DNA of 64,000 nucleotides, taken from the NCBI RefSeq assembly GCF_947500065.1, contig NZ_CANMQT010000016.1:1-64000 (forward strand). Direction: 5' to 3'. The position numbers and the translations under genes were made by a program. Within the stretch, counting starts at the first letter, position 1. Every line of letters starts with the position of its first letter. Shown here in pieces: positions 7,987 to 17,206 of this stretch. The DNA comes from an uncultured Aquimarina sp. (GTDB taxonomy: Bacteria; Bacteroidota; Bacteroidia; Flavobacteriales; Flavobacteriaceae). The notes under the pieces are model-generated. The model made no database searches. It was not told the DNA's origin and saw nothing but the letters and a program-made list of their open reading frames with translations.

Positions 7987-9126
7987 CTAATTTAGTAAAT
8001 CTTTTATGCCTTTGTAGGATTTTATTGCTACATGAGTATATATTTCTGTAGTTTTAGTTGATTTATGACCTAATAATGCTTGGATATATCTCAGGTCAGT
8101 GCCCTCCTCCAAAAGATGTGTAGCAAAACTGTGCCTTAGCATATGAGGAGATACTTTTTTTATAATAGATACTTTCAGAGCAGCTTCTTTTACCACCTTT
8201 AAGATACTCGAAGGACTATATGGACTCCCAGTATTTGCCCCTTCAAATAAATATACTTTCGGCTTATAGGCTTTGTAATAACTTCTTAAAAGAAGCAGTA
8301 CACTCTTGTTAAGTATCGTGTATCTGTCATGATTTCCTTTAGCCTGTTTTACTTTGATTAATAATCGTTTACTATCAATATCCTCTGGTTTTAAATGTAA
8401 TATCTCACTTCTGCGAAGCCCTGAAGAATATAAAAGACTAATAATACATTTATGTTTCAGATTAGTAGTGGCTTCAATCATTTTTATAATATCACCTTTT
8501 GCAAGTATATCAGGCAGTTGAATAGATTTTCTTGGTCGTTCAATACTATAAAATCGATTTGGCATTCCCATAACTACTTCATAATAAAACTTAATACTAT
8601 TAATAGCCTGATTTATATAACTGTCAGATTTGTTTCTATGAACCAAAGATTGTAGATAGTTCCGTACCTCGTCTTCAGATAGCTCGATGATTTCTTTATC
8701 CGGATACGTGTTTATGAATTTTTCGAATTGAGAAATATAAGTTTTACAAGTACTTACCGAGTATCGTTTAAGCTCTAGTTTTAATAAATATGCTTCTGGA
8801 ACATACTTAAAAGAATTTGTCTTAGAACGATTCCGATACCAATTAATATCCGGCAATGCATTTTCTCTAATCACCTTTTCCTTGAAAAAGAAGTTACAGT
8901 TGATGCGGGCTATCCCCCTAAATTTGTTGAAAATCAAATCTAAATTTTTCTTGGTATTCATAATATATACCATTCCGTATTGATTGCTCCACTTGGGATT
9001 AGGTAATTCTTTGATTAAAGCCTGAATTACTTTATCAGGATAGAATTGTAAACCTATCATTTTCTGTTGCTTAATCAATAAGTGCTTAAGAGTAATATGC
9101 TTATTAATAGGATTCATGTGTGTCAA
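7987..9126 (-). CDS. Tyrosine recombinase, integron-integrase-like in context
   Basis: LLYSSGLRRSEI...HMLRHSFATHLLEEGTDLRYIQALLGHKSTKTTEIYTH: catalytic Arg, HxLRH, LGH and TxxxYTH motifs; N-terminal SAM-like domain. Confidence 0.95.
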   Translation of the reverse strand: MTHMNPINKHITLKHLLIKQQKMIGLQFYPDKVIQALIKELPNPKWSNQYGMVYIMNTKKNLDLIFNKFRGIARINCNFFFKEKVIRENALPDINWYRNRSKTNSFKYVPEAYLLKLELKRYSVSTCKTYISQFEKFINTYPDKEIIELSEDEVRNYLQSLVHRNKSDSYINQAINSIKFYYEVVMGMPNRFYSIERPRKSIQLPDILAKGDIIKMIEATTNLKHKCIISLLYSSGLRRSEILHLKPEDIDSKRLLIKVKQAKGNHDRYTILNKSVLLLLRSYYKAYKPKVYLFEGANTGSPYSPSSILKVVKEAALKVSIIKKVSPHMLRHSFATHLLEEGTDLRYIQALLGHKSTKTTEIYTHVAIKSYKGIKDLLN

Positions 9127-9162
9127 AGATGTATCAATACATAATCAATTGCAATCAAAGCC

Positions 9163-9197
9163 GTAGAATTAAACGTTTAATAAACGTTTAATTCTAC
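9163..9197. promoter_or_regulatory. Perfect 17-bp inverted repeat (1-nt spacer), candidate operator or recombinase-binding site
   Basis: GTAGAATTAAACGTTTA-A-TAAACGTTTAATTCTAC between divergent recombinase and Zn-ribbon ORFs. Confidence 0.6.
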
Positions 9198-9245
9198 AGG
9201 TAACATTTATCATATAATAGACACATAACTATAAGATGAAGTAAA

Positions 9246-9620
9246 ATGATAAAATGTTTGTACTGTAAGTCAATAATAACTGGAAGAAAAGATAAAAGAT
9301 TTTGTAACTCTTATTGCAAATCTGCTTATCACAATATTCAGAATCGCGAAAAAGAAGACACATTTTTTAAAAAAGTAGATAAACAACTAAAAAAGAATAG
9401 AAAAATATTAAAAGGTTTTAATAAAGCTGGTTTAGTAACTGTGCGTAAAGAGAAATTAGTAAAGGAAGGTTTTGATCCAAAGTATTTTACACATTACTGG
9501 AAAAATAACAAAGGACAAGTATATCTTTTCTGCTATGAATATGGCTTTCTGGAGTTAAAAGAAAACACCAAAAAGAAATACCTTTTAGTCATTTGGCAAT
9601 CATACATGGATACTACTTAG
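9246..9620 (+). CDS. Small Zn-ribbon protein
   Basis: CLYCKSIITGRKDKRFCNSYCKSAYH: CxxC...CxxxC pattern. Confidence 0.7.
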   Translation: MIKCLYCKSIITGRKDKRFCNSYCKSAYHNIQNREKEDTFFKKVDKQLKKNRKILKGFNKAGLVTVRKEKLVKEGFDPKYFTHYWKNNKGQVYLFCYEYGFLELKENTKKKYLLVIWQSYMDTT

Positions 9621-9660
9621 ATTTTAACATATACTGTTAATAAAAGAGTGTTTTACTACT

Positions 9661-9960
9661 CAGATTCTTTAAAACCCACTACCATAAGTGGGGGAGGGGT
9701 ACTTATACAAGTGGGGGCATACGTGTCAGAATACGGTTAGGGGTACTTGTACTAGTGGGTGTATGAGTGTTAGAACACAGTTAGGGGCACTTCTATAAGT
9801 GGGTACTCCTACCCAAAAGGTTGTCTAGGGGTACTTCAAACAGAGGCATGCCTATACCTAGACACAAGTGGCACCTGTGTTAGAGCTAAGCGTTACTTCT
9901 ATTTGAAGTACCCAGTGGGTACTGTAGAGGTGGGTAGGGGGTACTTATGAAGTACCCTAA
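9661..9960. repeat. G-rich degenerate tandem/palindromic repeat tract
   Basis: Recurrent (T)AGGGGTACTT.....AGTGGG units; hairpins AGTACCC-AGT-GGGTACT (9907-9923) and GGGTACTT-ATG-AAGTACCC (9939-9957). Confidence 0.65.
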
Positions 9961-9983
9961 ACAAATTGACAACTGTTAATTTT

Positions 9984-12086
9984 TTAACTAATATAGTTCC
10001 AGATATTTTTGTGTTTAGCAAGTTGTTGATAGGTAAACAACAATATCTTATTTTTCTCTAGCGCTAGAGAAGGGTCTTCTTTTAGAATTTTCATGGCGTA
10101 GTATCGGGCAGTTTTCAGGATGTCATTATCTCGTACGATATCTGCTATTTTTAGATTTAAAACACCACTTTGTTGAGTACCCATAATATCTCCTGGTCCA
10201 CGTAATTTTAAGTCTACTTCTGCAATTTCGAAGCCATCATTGGTTCGAACCATAGTTTCTAGCCGAGTTTTACTATCAGATGATAGTTTATGACTAGTCA
10301 TTAGGATACAGAAACTCTGTTCTGCTCCACGACCCACGCGACCTCGTAACTGGTGTAACTGCGAGAGCCCGAAACGTTCTGCACTCTCTATGATCATCAC
10401 ACTGGCATTGGGCACATTAACACCCACTTCTATCACCGTTGTGGCTACCATAATATTGGTTTCTCCTTTTACAAAACGCTCCATCTCATAATCCTTATCT
10501 GCTGGTTTCATTTTGCCATGTACTATGGATATTTGATAATCCGGAGTAGGGAAGGAGCGGGCAATACTTTCATATCCATCCATCAAATCTTTATAATCTA
10601 ATGCTTCGGATTCCTGGATTAGAGGATATACAATATAGATTTGTCTTCCTTTTTGGATTTCATCAGCAATAAATTTAAAAACCTTTAGACGATTGCTATC
10701 ATATCGATGTACCGTTTTAATAGATTTTCTTCCTGGTGGTAATTCATCAATCACTGAAATATCCAGATCTCCATACAGACTCATGGCTAATGTTCTAGGT
10801 ATTGGCGTTGCTGTCATGACAAGAATATGGGGTGGATACGTGTTCTTATGCCAGAGTTTAGAGCGTTGTGCTACACCAAATCGATGTTGTTCATCTATAA
10901 TTGCTAGGCCTAGATTTTTAAACTTCACTTTATCTTCTAATACAGCGTGTGTACCAATAAGAATATGTAATGTACCTTCTTCTAATTCCTGATGGATTAT
11001 ACGGCGTTCTTTGGTCTTAGAACTACCCATCAATAGTTTTACATTGATGTCTAGGTCTTTGGTTAATTCTACAATTCCTTGATAATGTTGATTGGCCAAA
11101 ATAGCAGTTGGCGCCATCAAACATGCCTGGAAACCATTATCTAGAGCTAATAACATGGTCATTAATCCTACAATTGTTTTCCCAGATCCTACATCTCCCT
11201 GCAGCAGTCTATTCATTTGCGCACTGCTACCAATATCCTTTCGAATTTCTTTGATTACTCGTTTCTGAGCATTGGTTAACTCAAATGGTAAGTGATGATT
11301 GTAGAAATTGGTAAAATATTCTCCAACCTCGGTAAAAGGAAATCCTTTGATCTTTTGTTTACGAATTAGTTTTTTAGTAATTAATTGTAGTTGAATATAG
11401 AAAAGCTCCTCAAACTTTAATCGATATTGCGCCTTGGCTAGTAATTCTTGATTTTTTGGGAAGTGAATATTAAGAATTGCTTCACTTTTATGAATAAGTT
11501 TTAATTCATTACGTATTTCTTCAGAAAGGGTGTCATAAAACCGTGCTTTGGTATCTAGAAATAATTGCATCATCATTTTGCTAAGTACCCGATTGGTAAT
11601 GCCTTTATTCGATAATTTTTCTGTGGAAGGATATACGGGTTGCATCATCACCTTTAGGTTCTTTTCATGTTCCGTAAGCAATTCCATCTCTGGATGTGGC
11701 ATACTAAACCCATTATAGTATTTAGTCTTACCAAAAATTACATAAGGGGTGTTTAGTTTTATATTTTCCTTAATCCATTTATGACCTCTAAACCATACCA
11801 ATTCCATTTCTCCGGTATCATCCATAAATTTGGCGACTAAACGTTTTCCACGTTTTTGTTCAACCATTTTAAGGTTTACAATTTTGCCAACCATTTGTAC
11901 CTCTGCAGAAGTACGTTGCAATTCATTGATTTTATAGTAATTGGTCTTGTCGATATACCGATTCGGAAACAAATTCACCAAATCCTGATAGGTATGAATA
12001 CCTAATTCTGTGCGTAATAGATCCGCACGAGAAGGCCCAACACCTTTTAGATAATCAATAGGAGTTTGTAAGATATTTGCATTCAT
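9984..12086 (-). CDS. recG: ATP-dependent DNA helicase RecG
   Basis: GDVGSGKTIVGLMTM, DEQHRFGV, MTATPIPRTLAMS, LRGRVGRG motifs; start trimmed to MNANILQTPIDYLKGVGP. Confidence 0.93.
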   Translation of the reverse strand: MNANILQTPIDYLKGVGPSRADLLRTELGIHTYQDLVNLFPNRYIDKTNYYKINELQRTSAEVQMVGKIVNLKMVEQKRGKRLVAKFMDDTGEMELVWFRGHKWIKENIKLNTPYVIFGKTKYYNGFSMPHPEMELLTEHEKNLKVMMQPVYPSTEKLSNKGITNRVLSKMMMQLFLDTKARFYDTLSEEIRNELKLIHKSEAILNIHFPKNQELLAKAQYRLKFEELFYIQLQLITKKLIRKQKIKGFPFTEVGEYFTNFYNHHLPFELTNAQKRVIKEIRKDIGSSAQMNRLLQGDVGSGKTIVGLMTMLLALDNGFQACLMAPTAILANQHYQGIVELTKDLDINVKLLMGSSKTKERRIIHQELEEGTLHILIGTHAVLEDKVKFKNLGLAIIDEQHRFGVAQRSKLWHKNTYPPHILVMTATPIPRTLAMSLYGDLDISVIDELPPGRKSIKTVHRYDSNRLKVFKFIADEIQKGRQIYIVYPLIQESEALDYKDLMDGYESIARSFPTPDYQISIVHGKMKPADKDYEMERFVKGETNIMVATTVIEVGVNVPNASVMIIESAERFGLSQLHQLRGRVGRGAEQSFCILMTSHKLSSDSKTRLETMVRTNDGFEIAEVDLKLRGPGDIMGTQQSGVLNLKIADIVRDNDILKTARYYAMKILKEDPSLALEKNKILLFTYQQLAKHKNIWNYIS

Positions 12087-12188
12087 TAGAGCGAAGATAC
12101 TATTAATCAGAAAAATGTTCAAAGCAAAACGTGTCACATTACCAGACTAAAATCGTTATTTTGGCAGAACATTTGATTATTGATACAT

Positions 12189-14273
12189 ATGCGATTTATT
12201 TTATATCTAATTATACTTTCTATTTCCTTTGGTGGTGTAGCACAGCAAACTAAAGAGGTGGATTTTTTGACAGGAAAAGTGAATGTTTTTTTGGAGGCTA
12301 GTTTCAAAAAAATAGAAGGAAAAGTAACATATACTTTTAAAATTCTTCAACCAACATCATCTATTACTATTGATGCACAGAAGATGCAAATTATGGGTGT
12401 TTCATTAGATGGAACAGCAACAGATGTAGTATATGATGATAAAAAAATACAAGTTACTTCGGATTTTAAAGTGGGAGCTGAGCATACTATAGAAATTCAG
12501 TATATCGCTGTTCCTAAAAAAGCACTGTATTTCCTAAAGGACTATCAAGGGAATGACCAGATCTGGACACAAGGACAAGGAAAATATACTTCTAACTGGT
12601 TGCCGAGTTTTGATGATATGAATGAAAAGGTAGTTTTTGATATGGTTATCAATTATGATGCGGATTATGAAGTAATAACCAATGGAAAGTTAGTTGATAA
12701 ACAAGCTGTAAATGATTCTATCCAGCGATGGGAGTATGATATGCAGCAACCAATGAGTAGCTATTTACTGGCATTGGCAATAGGGAAATACGACAAAGTG
12801 GTTGAAACTTCAGAAAGTGGTATTCCACTAGAAATGTACTATTATCCAGAGGATAAGGACAAGTTCGAATCAACCTATAAGCATAGCAAAAAAATGTTTG
12901 ATTTCCTTGAAAAGGAGATTGGATATGCTTTTCCTTGGCAAAATTATAAACAGATTCCTGTAAAAGATTTTCTATATGCCGGGATGGAAAATACCGGAAC
13001 TACTATTTTTTCTGATGCCTTTGTAGTAGATAACATAGGATTTAATGATCGTAATTATATCAATGTAAATGCTCACGAATTGGCACATCAATGGTTTGGT
13101 GACTTGGTAACAGAAACAGAAGGAAAACATCATTGGTTACAAGAAGGTTTTGCTACCTATTACGCATTGCTGGCAGAGAAAGAAATTTTTGGAGAAGAAT
13201 ATTTTCAGTATAAGTTGTATGAAAGTGCTGAGCAACTCACAGAACAGGCTAAGGCAACTGATGCCACTTCTTTGCTGAATCCTAAAGCAAGTTCTCTTAC
13301 TTTTTATCAACGTGGAGCTTGGGCATTGCACGCACTAAAAAAAATAATCGGAGATGCTAATTTTAAGATTACTGTCAATAACTACTTAGAGAAGCATAAA
13401 TTTGGTAACGTAACTACTTCTGATTTTATTACTGTAGCAGAAGAGGTAAGTGGTCAGGATTTAACCGAGTATCAGAAAATATGGTTAGAAGCCATTGAGT
13501 TTCCATCTCAGGAAGCATTGGATATATTAACAACCTCTTCGTTTATTAAGAAATATTTAAGCCTGGCAGGTGAGCGCACTCAACCCATAGCCGGAAAATG
13601 GGGGACATTAGCTACGGCTTTAGACTTTCCGATCAATGAGTATTTAGGTCAAGAAGTGATCTACCAATTAGAAGGAGATACATCAAAAGAAGCGATTGCA
13701 TTGTTTACTAAAGCTTTTGAGACCAATAATATATATGTACGTCAGGCAATTGCCAATACCATGAGTAGCATACCCAAAGAGCTAAAAAAACAATATGAGT
13801 CTTTGTTAGAAGATGAATCCTATGCTACTATAGAGCCAGCATTATATCATTTATGGGCTAATTTTCCTTCAGAAAGAACTCGATATCTGGATCAAACTAA
13901 GGATGTCATTGGTTTTCATGATAAAAATGTAAGAATACTTTGGTTAGTTTTAGCACTTAGTACACAAGAATACCAGAAAGAAAAACATCAGCAGTTTTAT
14001 ACGGAGTTATCAGGATATTCTTCTTCAATACATCATTTTAGTACGCGAGAGAATGCTTTTACTTATTTAGAGAGTCTTAACGCTTTTTCGGATCAATCTC
14101 TTGTAGATTTGGTGGATGGAGCAGTACATTATAATTGGCGATTTAGGAACTTTTGCAGGAAAGTTTTAGATAACCTTCTGAAGAAGCCTAAATTTCAAAA
14201 GAAATATGTAGATTTAAAGGGTGATTTGCCAAAGAGGCAACAAGATTTTTTAGAAAAGAAATTAACCCCATAA
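12189..14273 (+). CDS. M1 family metallopeptidase
   Basis: GMENTGT and HELAHQWFGD...E motifs; signal peptide. Confidence 0.9.
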   Translation: MRFILYLIILSISFGGVAQQTKEVDFLTGKVNVFLEASFKKIEGKVTYTFKILQPTSSITIDAQKMQIMGVSLDGTATDVVYDDKKIQVTSDFKVGAEHTIEIQYIAVPKKALYFLKDYQGNDQIWTQGQGKYTSNWLPSFDDMNEKVVFDMVINYDADYEVITNGKLVDKQAVNDSIQRWEYDMQQPMSSYLLALAIGKYDKVVETSESGIPLEMYYYPEDKDKFESTYKHSKKMFDFLEKEIGYAFPWQNYKQIPVKDFLYAGMENTGTTIFSDAFVVDNIGFNDRNYINVNAHELAHQWFGDLVTETEGKHHWLQEGFATYYALLAEKEIFGEEYFQYKLYESAEQLTEQAKATDATSLLNPKASSLTFYQRGAWALHALKKIIGDANFKITVNNYLEKHKFGNVTTSDFITVAEEVSGQDLTEYQKIWLEAIEFPSQEALDILTTSSFIKKYLSLAGERTQPIAGKWGTLATALDFPINEYLGQEVIYQLEGDTSKEAIALFTKAFETNNIYVRQAIANTMSSIPKELKKQYESLLEDESYATIEPALYHLWANFPSERTRYLDQTKDVIGFHDKNVRILWLVLALSTQEYQKEKHQQFYTELSGYSSSIHHFSTRENAFTYLESLNAFSDQSLVDLVDGAVHYNWRFRNFCRKVLDNLLKKPKFQKKYVDLKGDLPKRQQDFLEKKLTP

Positions 14274-14281
14274 ATGAGAGT

Positions 14282-15175
14282 ATGCGTGCATTAGTAATTT
14301 CCGGAGGAGGCAGTAAAGGAGCTTTTGCAGGAGGAGTTGCACAATATTTAATTCAGGATTTAGGTAGACATTATGATATGTTTATAGGCACCTCTACAGG
14401 AAGTCTTTTGGTATCTCATCTAGCATTATCTAAAATAGAAGAAATAAAAAGCTTTTATACTTCGGTTAATCAATCTTCAATATTCAGGAATTGTCCCTTT
14501 ATAATAAAAAAAAAGAGAGGCTATAATAGTATTAGTATCAATCATTTTAATGTGTTAAGTAATCTAATTAGAGGCAGAAAATCCTTTGGAGATAGCAGAA
14601 ATCTTAGAGAACTTATCGAAAATGCTGTTTCTAAGAAGTATTTTGAAACCTTACAATCTGGGACTAAAGATGTAATAGTAACGGTAACTAATTTATCAAC
14701 GAATGAAGTAGAGTACAAGTCTATTAAAGAATGTACGTATGAAGATTTTCTGGATTGGATATGGATATCGTGTAATTATCCACCTTTTATGAGTTTAGTT
14801 CGTAAAAACTTTTGTGATTATGTAGATGGAGGCCTTGGATCAATGGTTCCAATAGAAGAGGCGATAAAAAGAGGAGCTAAAGAAATAGATGTGATCGTAT
14901 TAGAAACAGAAGTTAATTATCTCAATCGCATGCCAACAAAGAATCCGTTTACCCTAATTACAAGTATGGTGGATTTTATGATGGATACTATAGAACACCA
15001 AAATATTAGAATTGGTAAATTTGCTGCATCACAAAAAGAGGTAGCCATGGATTTGTATTATACGCCTACAGTGCTAACTACAAATTCATTAATTTTTGAA
15101 AAAGAAAAAATGACACAATGGTGGACTAAAGGTTATGAGTTTGCCAAAAAAAAGAATACATCTAATAGACTATAA
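14282..15175 (+). CDS. Patatin-like phospholipase
   Basis: ALVISGGGSKGAFAGG, GTSTG, DGG. Confidence 0.88.
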   Translation: MRALVISGGGSKGAFAGGVAQYLIQDLGRHYDMFIGTSTGSLLVSHLALSKIEEIKSFYTSVNQSSIFRNCPFIIKKKRGYNSISINHFNVLSNLIRGRKSFGDSRNLRELIENAVSKKYFETLQSGTKDVIVTVTNLSTNEVEYKSIKECTYEDFLDWIWISCNYPPFMSLVRKNFCDYVDGGLGSMVPIEEAIKRGAKEIDVIVLETEVNYLNRMPTKNPFTLITSMVDFMMDTIEHQNIRIGKFAASQKEVAMDLYYTPTVLTTNSLIFEKEKMTQWWTKGYEFAKKKNTSNRL

Positions 15176-15178
15176 TAC

Positions 15179-16102
15179 ATGCGAGCATTAGTAATATCAG
15201 GAGGAGGAAGTAAAGGAGCGTATGCAGGTGGCGTAGCTCAATATTTGATGCAGGAAGAAGGAAGGGAGTATGATCTTTTTCTCGGAACATCTACAGGTAG
15301 TTTGTTGATACCTCAGTTGGCTTTGGGCAATGTAGAGAAGGTATATGATATTTATACAAACGTTAATCAGAATACCATCTTTAGTGTTAATCCTTTTAGA
15401 ACCAGAAAAAAAGGAAACCGTGAGTTCGTATCGATCAATTTTTTTAATACGGTAATGCAATTTCTGAAGCGCAAAAGAACCTTTGGAGAAAGTAAGAACC
15501 TACGGAAAAATATTCGTAGAAATTTTTCTGAAATAGAATTCGAGCTGGCCAAGAAGAAAGTTAAAGATGTAGTAGTAACGGTTTCTAACCTAACCAAAAA
15601 TACTACAGAATATAAATCCATTAATGATTTCTCCTATGAGGATTTTTGTGATTGGATCTGGATTTCCTGTAATTATGTTCCTTTTATGAGTTTAGTGACT
15701 AAAAATGATTGTGAATATGCCGACGGCGGTTTTGGATGTATGGTGCCTATTCGAGAAGCGATCCGAAGAGGAGCTACCGAAGTAGATGCCGTTATTTTAG
15801 AATCCGAAAATATGGAGCATAATAAGGTCTTAGGTAAGAATCCATTTTCTTTAATGGTCAATCTCTTTAGTTATATGTTTGATCAGGTAGAAGGCCATGA
15901 TACAGTGGTAGGTAAATTAGCGGCTAAGAATAAAGATGTGGTGCTCAATTTATATTATACACCTTCTAAATTGACAGAAAACTCCTTGGTTTTTAATAAA
16001 AAATTGATGCGTAGCTGGTGGCAACAAGGTTTCGATTATGCTGCTGACAAGGCAAAACAAGCAGAAGATAATAAGTTGAAGGATATTAATATGGCCGGAT
16101 AA
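15179..16102 (+). CDS. Patatin-like phospholipase (tandem paralog)
   Basis: ALVISGGGSKGAYAGG, GTSTG, DGG. Confidence 0.88.
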   Translation: MRALVISGGGSKGAYAGGVAQYLMQEEGREYDLFLGTSTGSLLIPQLALGNVEKVYDIYTNVNQNTIFSVNPFRTRKKGNREFVSINFFNTVMQFLKRKRTFGESKNLRKNIRRNFSEIEFELAKKKVKDVVVTVSNLTKNTTEYKSINDFSYEDFCDWIWISCNYVPFMSLVTKNDCEYADGGFGCMVPIREAIRRGATEVDAVILESENMEHNKVLGKNPFSLMVNLFSYMFDQVEGHDTVVGKLAAKNKDVVLNLYYTPSKLTENSLVFNKKLMRSWWQQGFDYAADKAKQAEDNKLKDINMAG

Positions 16103-16139
16103 TCTCTGTTTTGATAAGATAGGTTCGGATAACTCTATA

Positions 16140-16754
16140 ATGAAAAATATAGCTTTTTATAACGAAGAATTTGAAATCCATGGAATTTCCATTCCAAAAT
16201 TTGAATTAAAAGAAGGTGAGCTAGTTAGAATTTATAGTTCTAGAATTTACCCTGAAAATGTGCCAGTAAATTTTGATTTGACCCTTGAATTGATTCGTCG
16301 ATTTCAAAATAAAAAAACTGATTTTCCTTGGGCTAGAAACTACAACCAGAATTCGATTATTGAATATATAAAGCCATTAACAATAAAAACTTATTTAATT
16401 AATAAAATGCATATTAATATTCAAAGTGCAGTCAGGATAGTTGATGAAATAGGTATTACATTGCATGAAAAATTTGAATATTTAGGTTTTACAAAGAAAA
16501 AGGCATTAATCATTAAAGCTAATTTTGAAAAGAACAAGTGTATCCTTTTCGATTACTATGGTGTGGATGCGATGGGGATTGATTTTTTAGAAAAAATCAT
16601 TAATGTAGAAATTGAAAGAGGAAAGTCTGCCATTGCATTTGATAATTTATATTATGCGCACCAAACTGAACCTTACTCAAATATTACACCTATAAGAATA
16701 GCTTCAGGATTTAACCCATATCTAATTAAAACTAATCCGCCATTGCATTTTTAA
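16140..16754 (+). CDS. Hypothetical protein
   Basis: 204-aa ORF. Confidence 0.55.
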   Translation: MKNIAFYNEEFEIHGISIPKFELKEGELVRIYSSRIYPENVPVNFDLTLELIRRFQNKKTDFPWARNYNQNSIIEYIKPLTIKTYLINKMHINIQSAVRIVDEIGITLHEKFEYLGFTKKKALIIKANFEKNKCILFDYYGVDAMGIDFLEKIINVEIERGKSAIAFDNLYYAHQTEPYSNITPIRIASGFNPYLIKTNPPLHF

Positions 16755-16756
16755 TG

Positions 16757-16875
16757 GCGTCCTGGCGGGCTATCCACTATATCTTTTTTATAAGTACCCT
16801 TCGATAATCTCAGTGCACTCATAAAATAAGATTAGACCTGTCCTGAGCCTGTCGAAGGGTTCCTATCCCTGACGC
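16757..16875. repeat. 119-bp interspersed repeat R1
   Basis: GCGTCCTGGCGGGCTATCCACTATATC...CCTGTCGAAGGGTTCCTATCCCTGACGC; ends GCGTC/GACGC; matches R2. Confidence 0.75.
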
Positions 16876-16934
16876 AGCTCTTAGTTAGTGTAGCGATTTG
16901 ATAATGATGAATCAATAAATGATTTTTTTTATTT

Positions 16935-16977
16935 CTGAGTCGCCCTAAAATAATTTGATATGTTTAGGACGACTCAG
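16935..16977. terminator. Hairpin / possible terminator
   Basis: CTGAGTCGCCCTAAA...TTTAGGACGACTCAG inverted repeat. Confidence 0.4.
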
Positions 16978-17206
16978 CATATAATTTAACGTGAGTTAAA
17001 CGATATAATAAATTTATGTCAGTTAGAGTGTTCACCTCAGGCGGATGTATCGAAAACAAATGAATTTTCAATCAAAAACCTTTTCATCCTCAGTCTGTAA
17101 AAGGGCCGCACCCTACATAGGCGAGCAAGCTAATTTTTCTTCGATTTACTATGAAAACAATTCAATTTGACGGCTTTTTCTGATTCAAAAGCTGTCAATT
17201 TAAAAA

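Larger units (their letters stand above)
75..9197 (-). mobile_element. Integron-like cassette array with adjacent tyrosine recombinase (array continues past the left window edge)
   Basis: At least nine same-strand small-ORF units separated by AAC...GTT-bounded structured repeats; exact 1008-bp cassette duplication; recombinase ORF at the upstream end. Confidence 0.8.

Noticed and set aside
7987-9126. Recombinase as housekeeping XerC/XerD or a phage integrase
   Set aside because: Its linkage to AAC/GTT-bounded cassettes and an attI-like repeat, and the lack of phage genes or an obvious dif-like site, favour a cassette role; confirmation needs phylogeny.
14282-16102. Tandem patatin-like genes as a defence system
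   Set aside because: Patatins occur in some defence systems (e.g. CBASS effectors), but there is no cyclase or other defence partner nearby; a simple tandem duplication is more economical.
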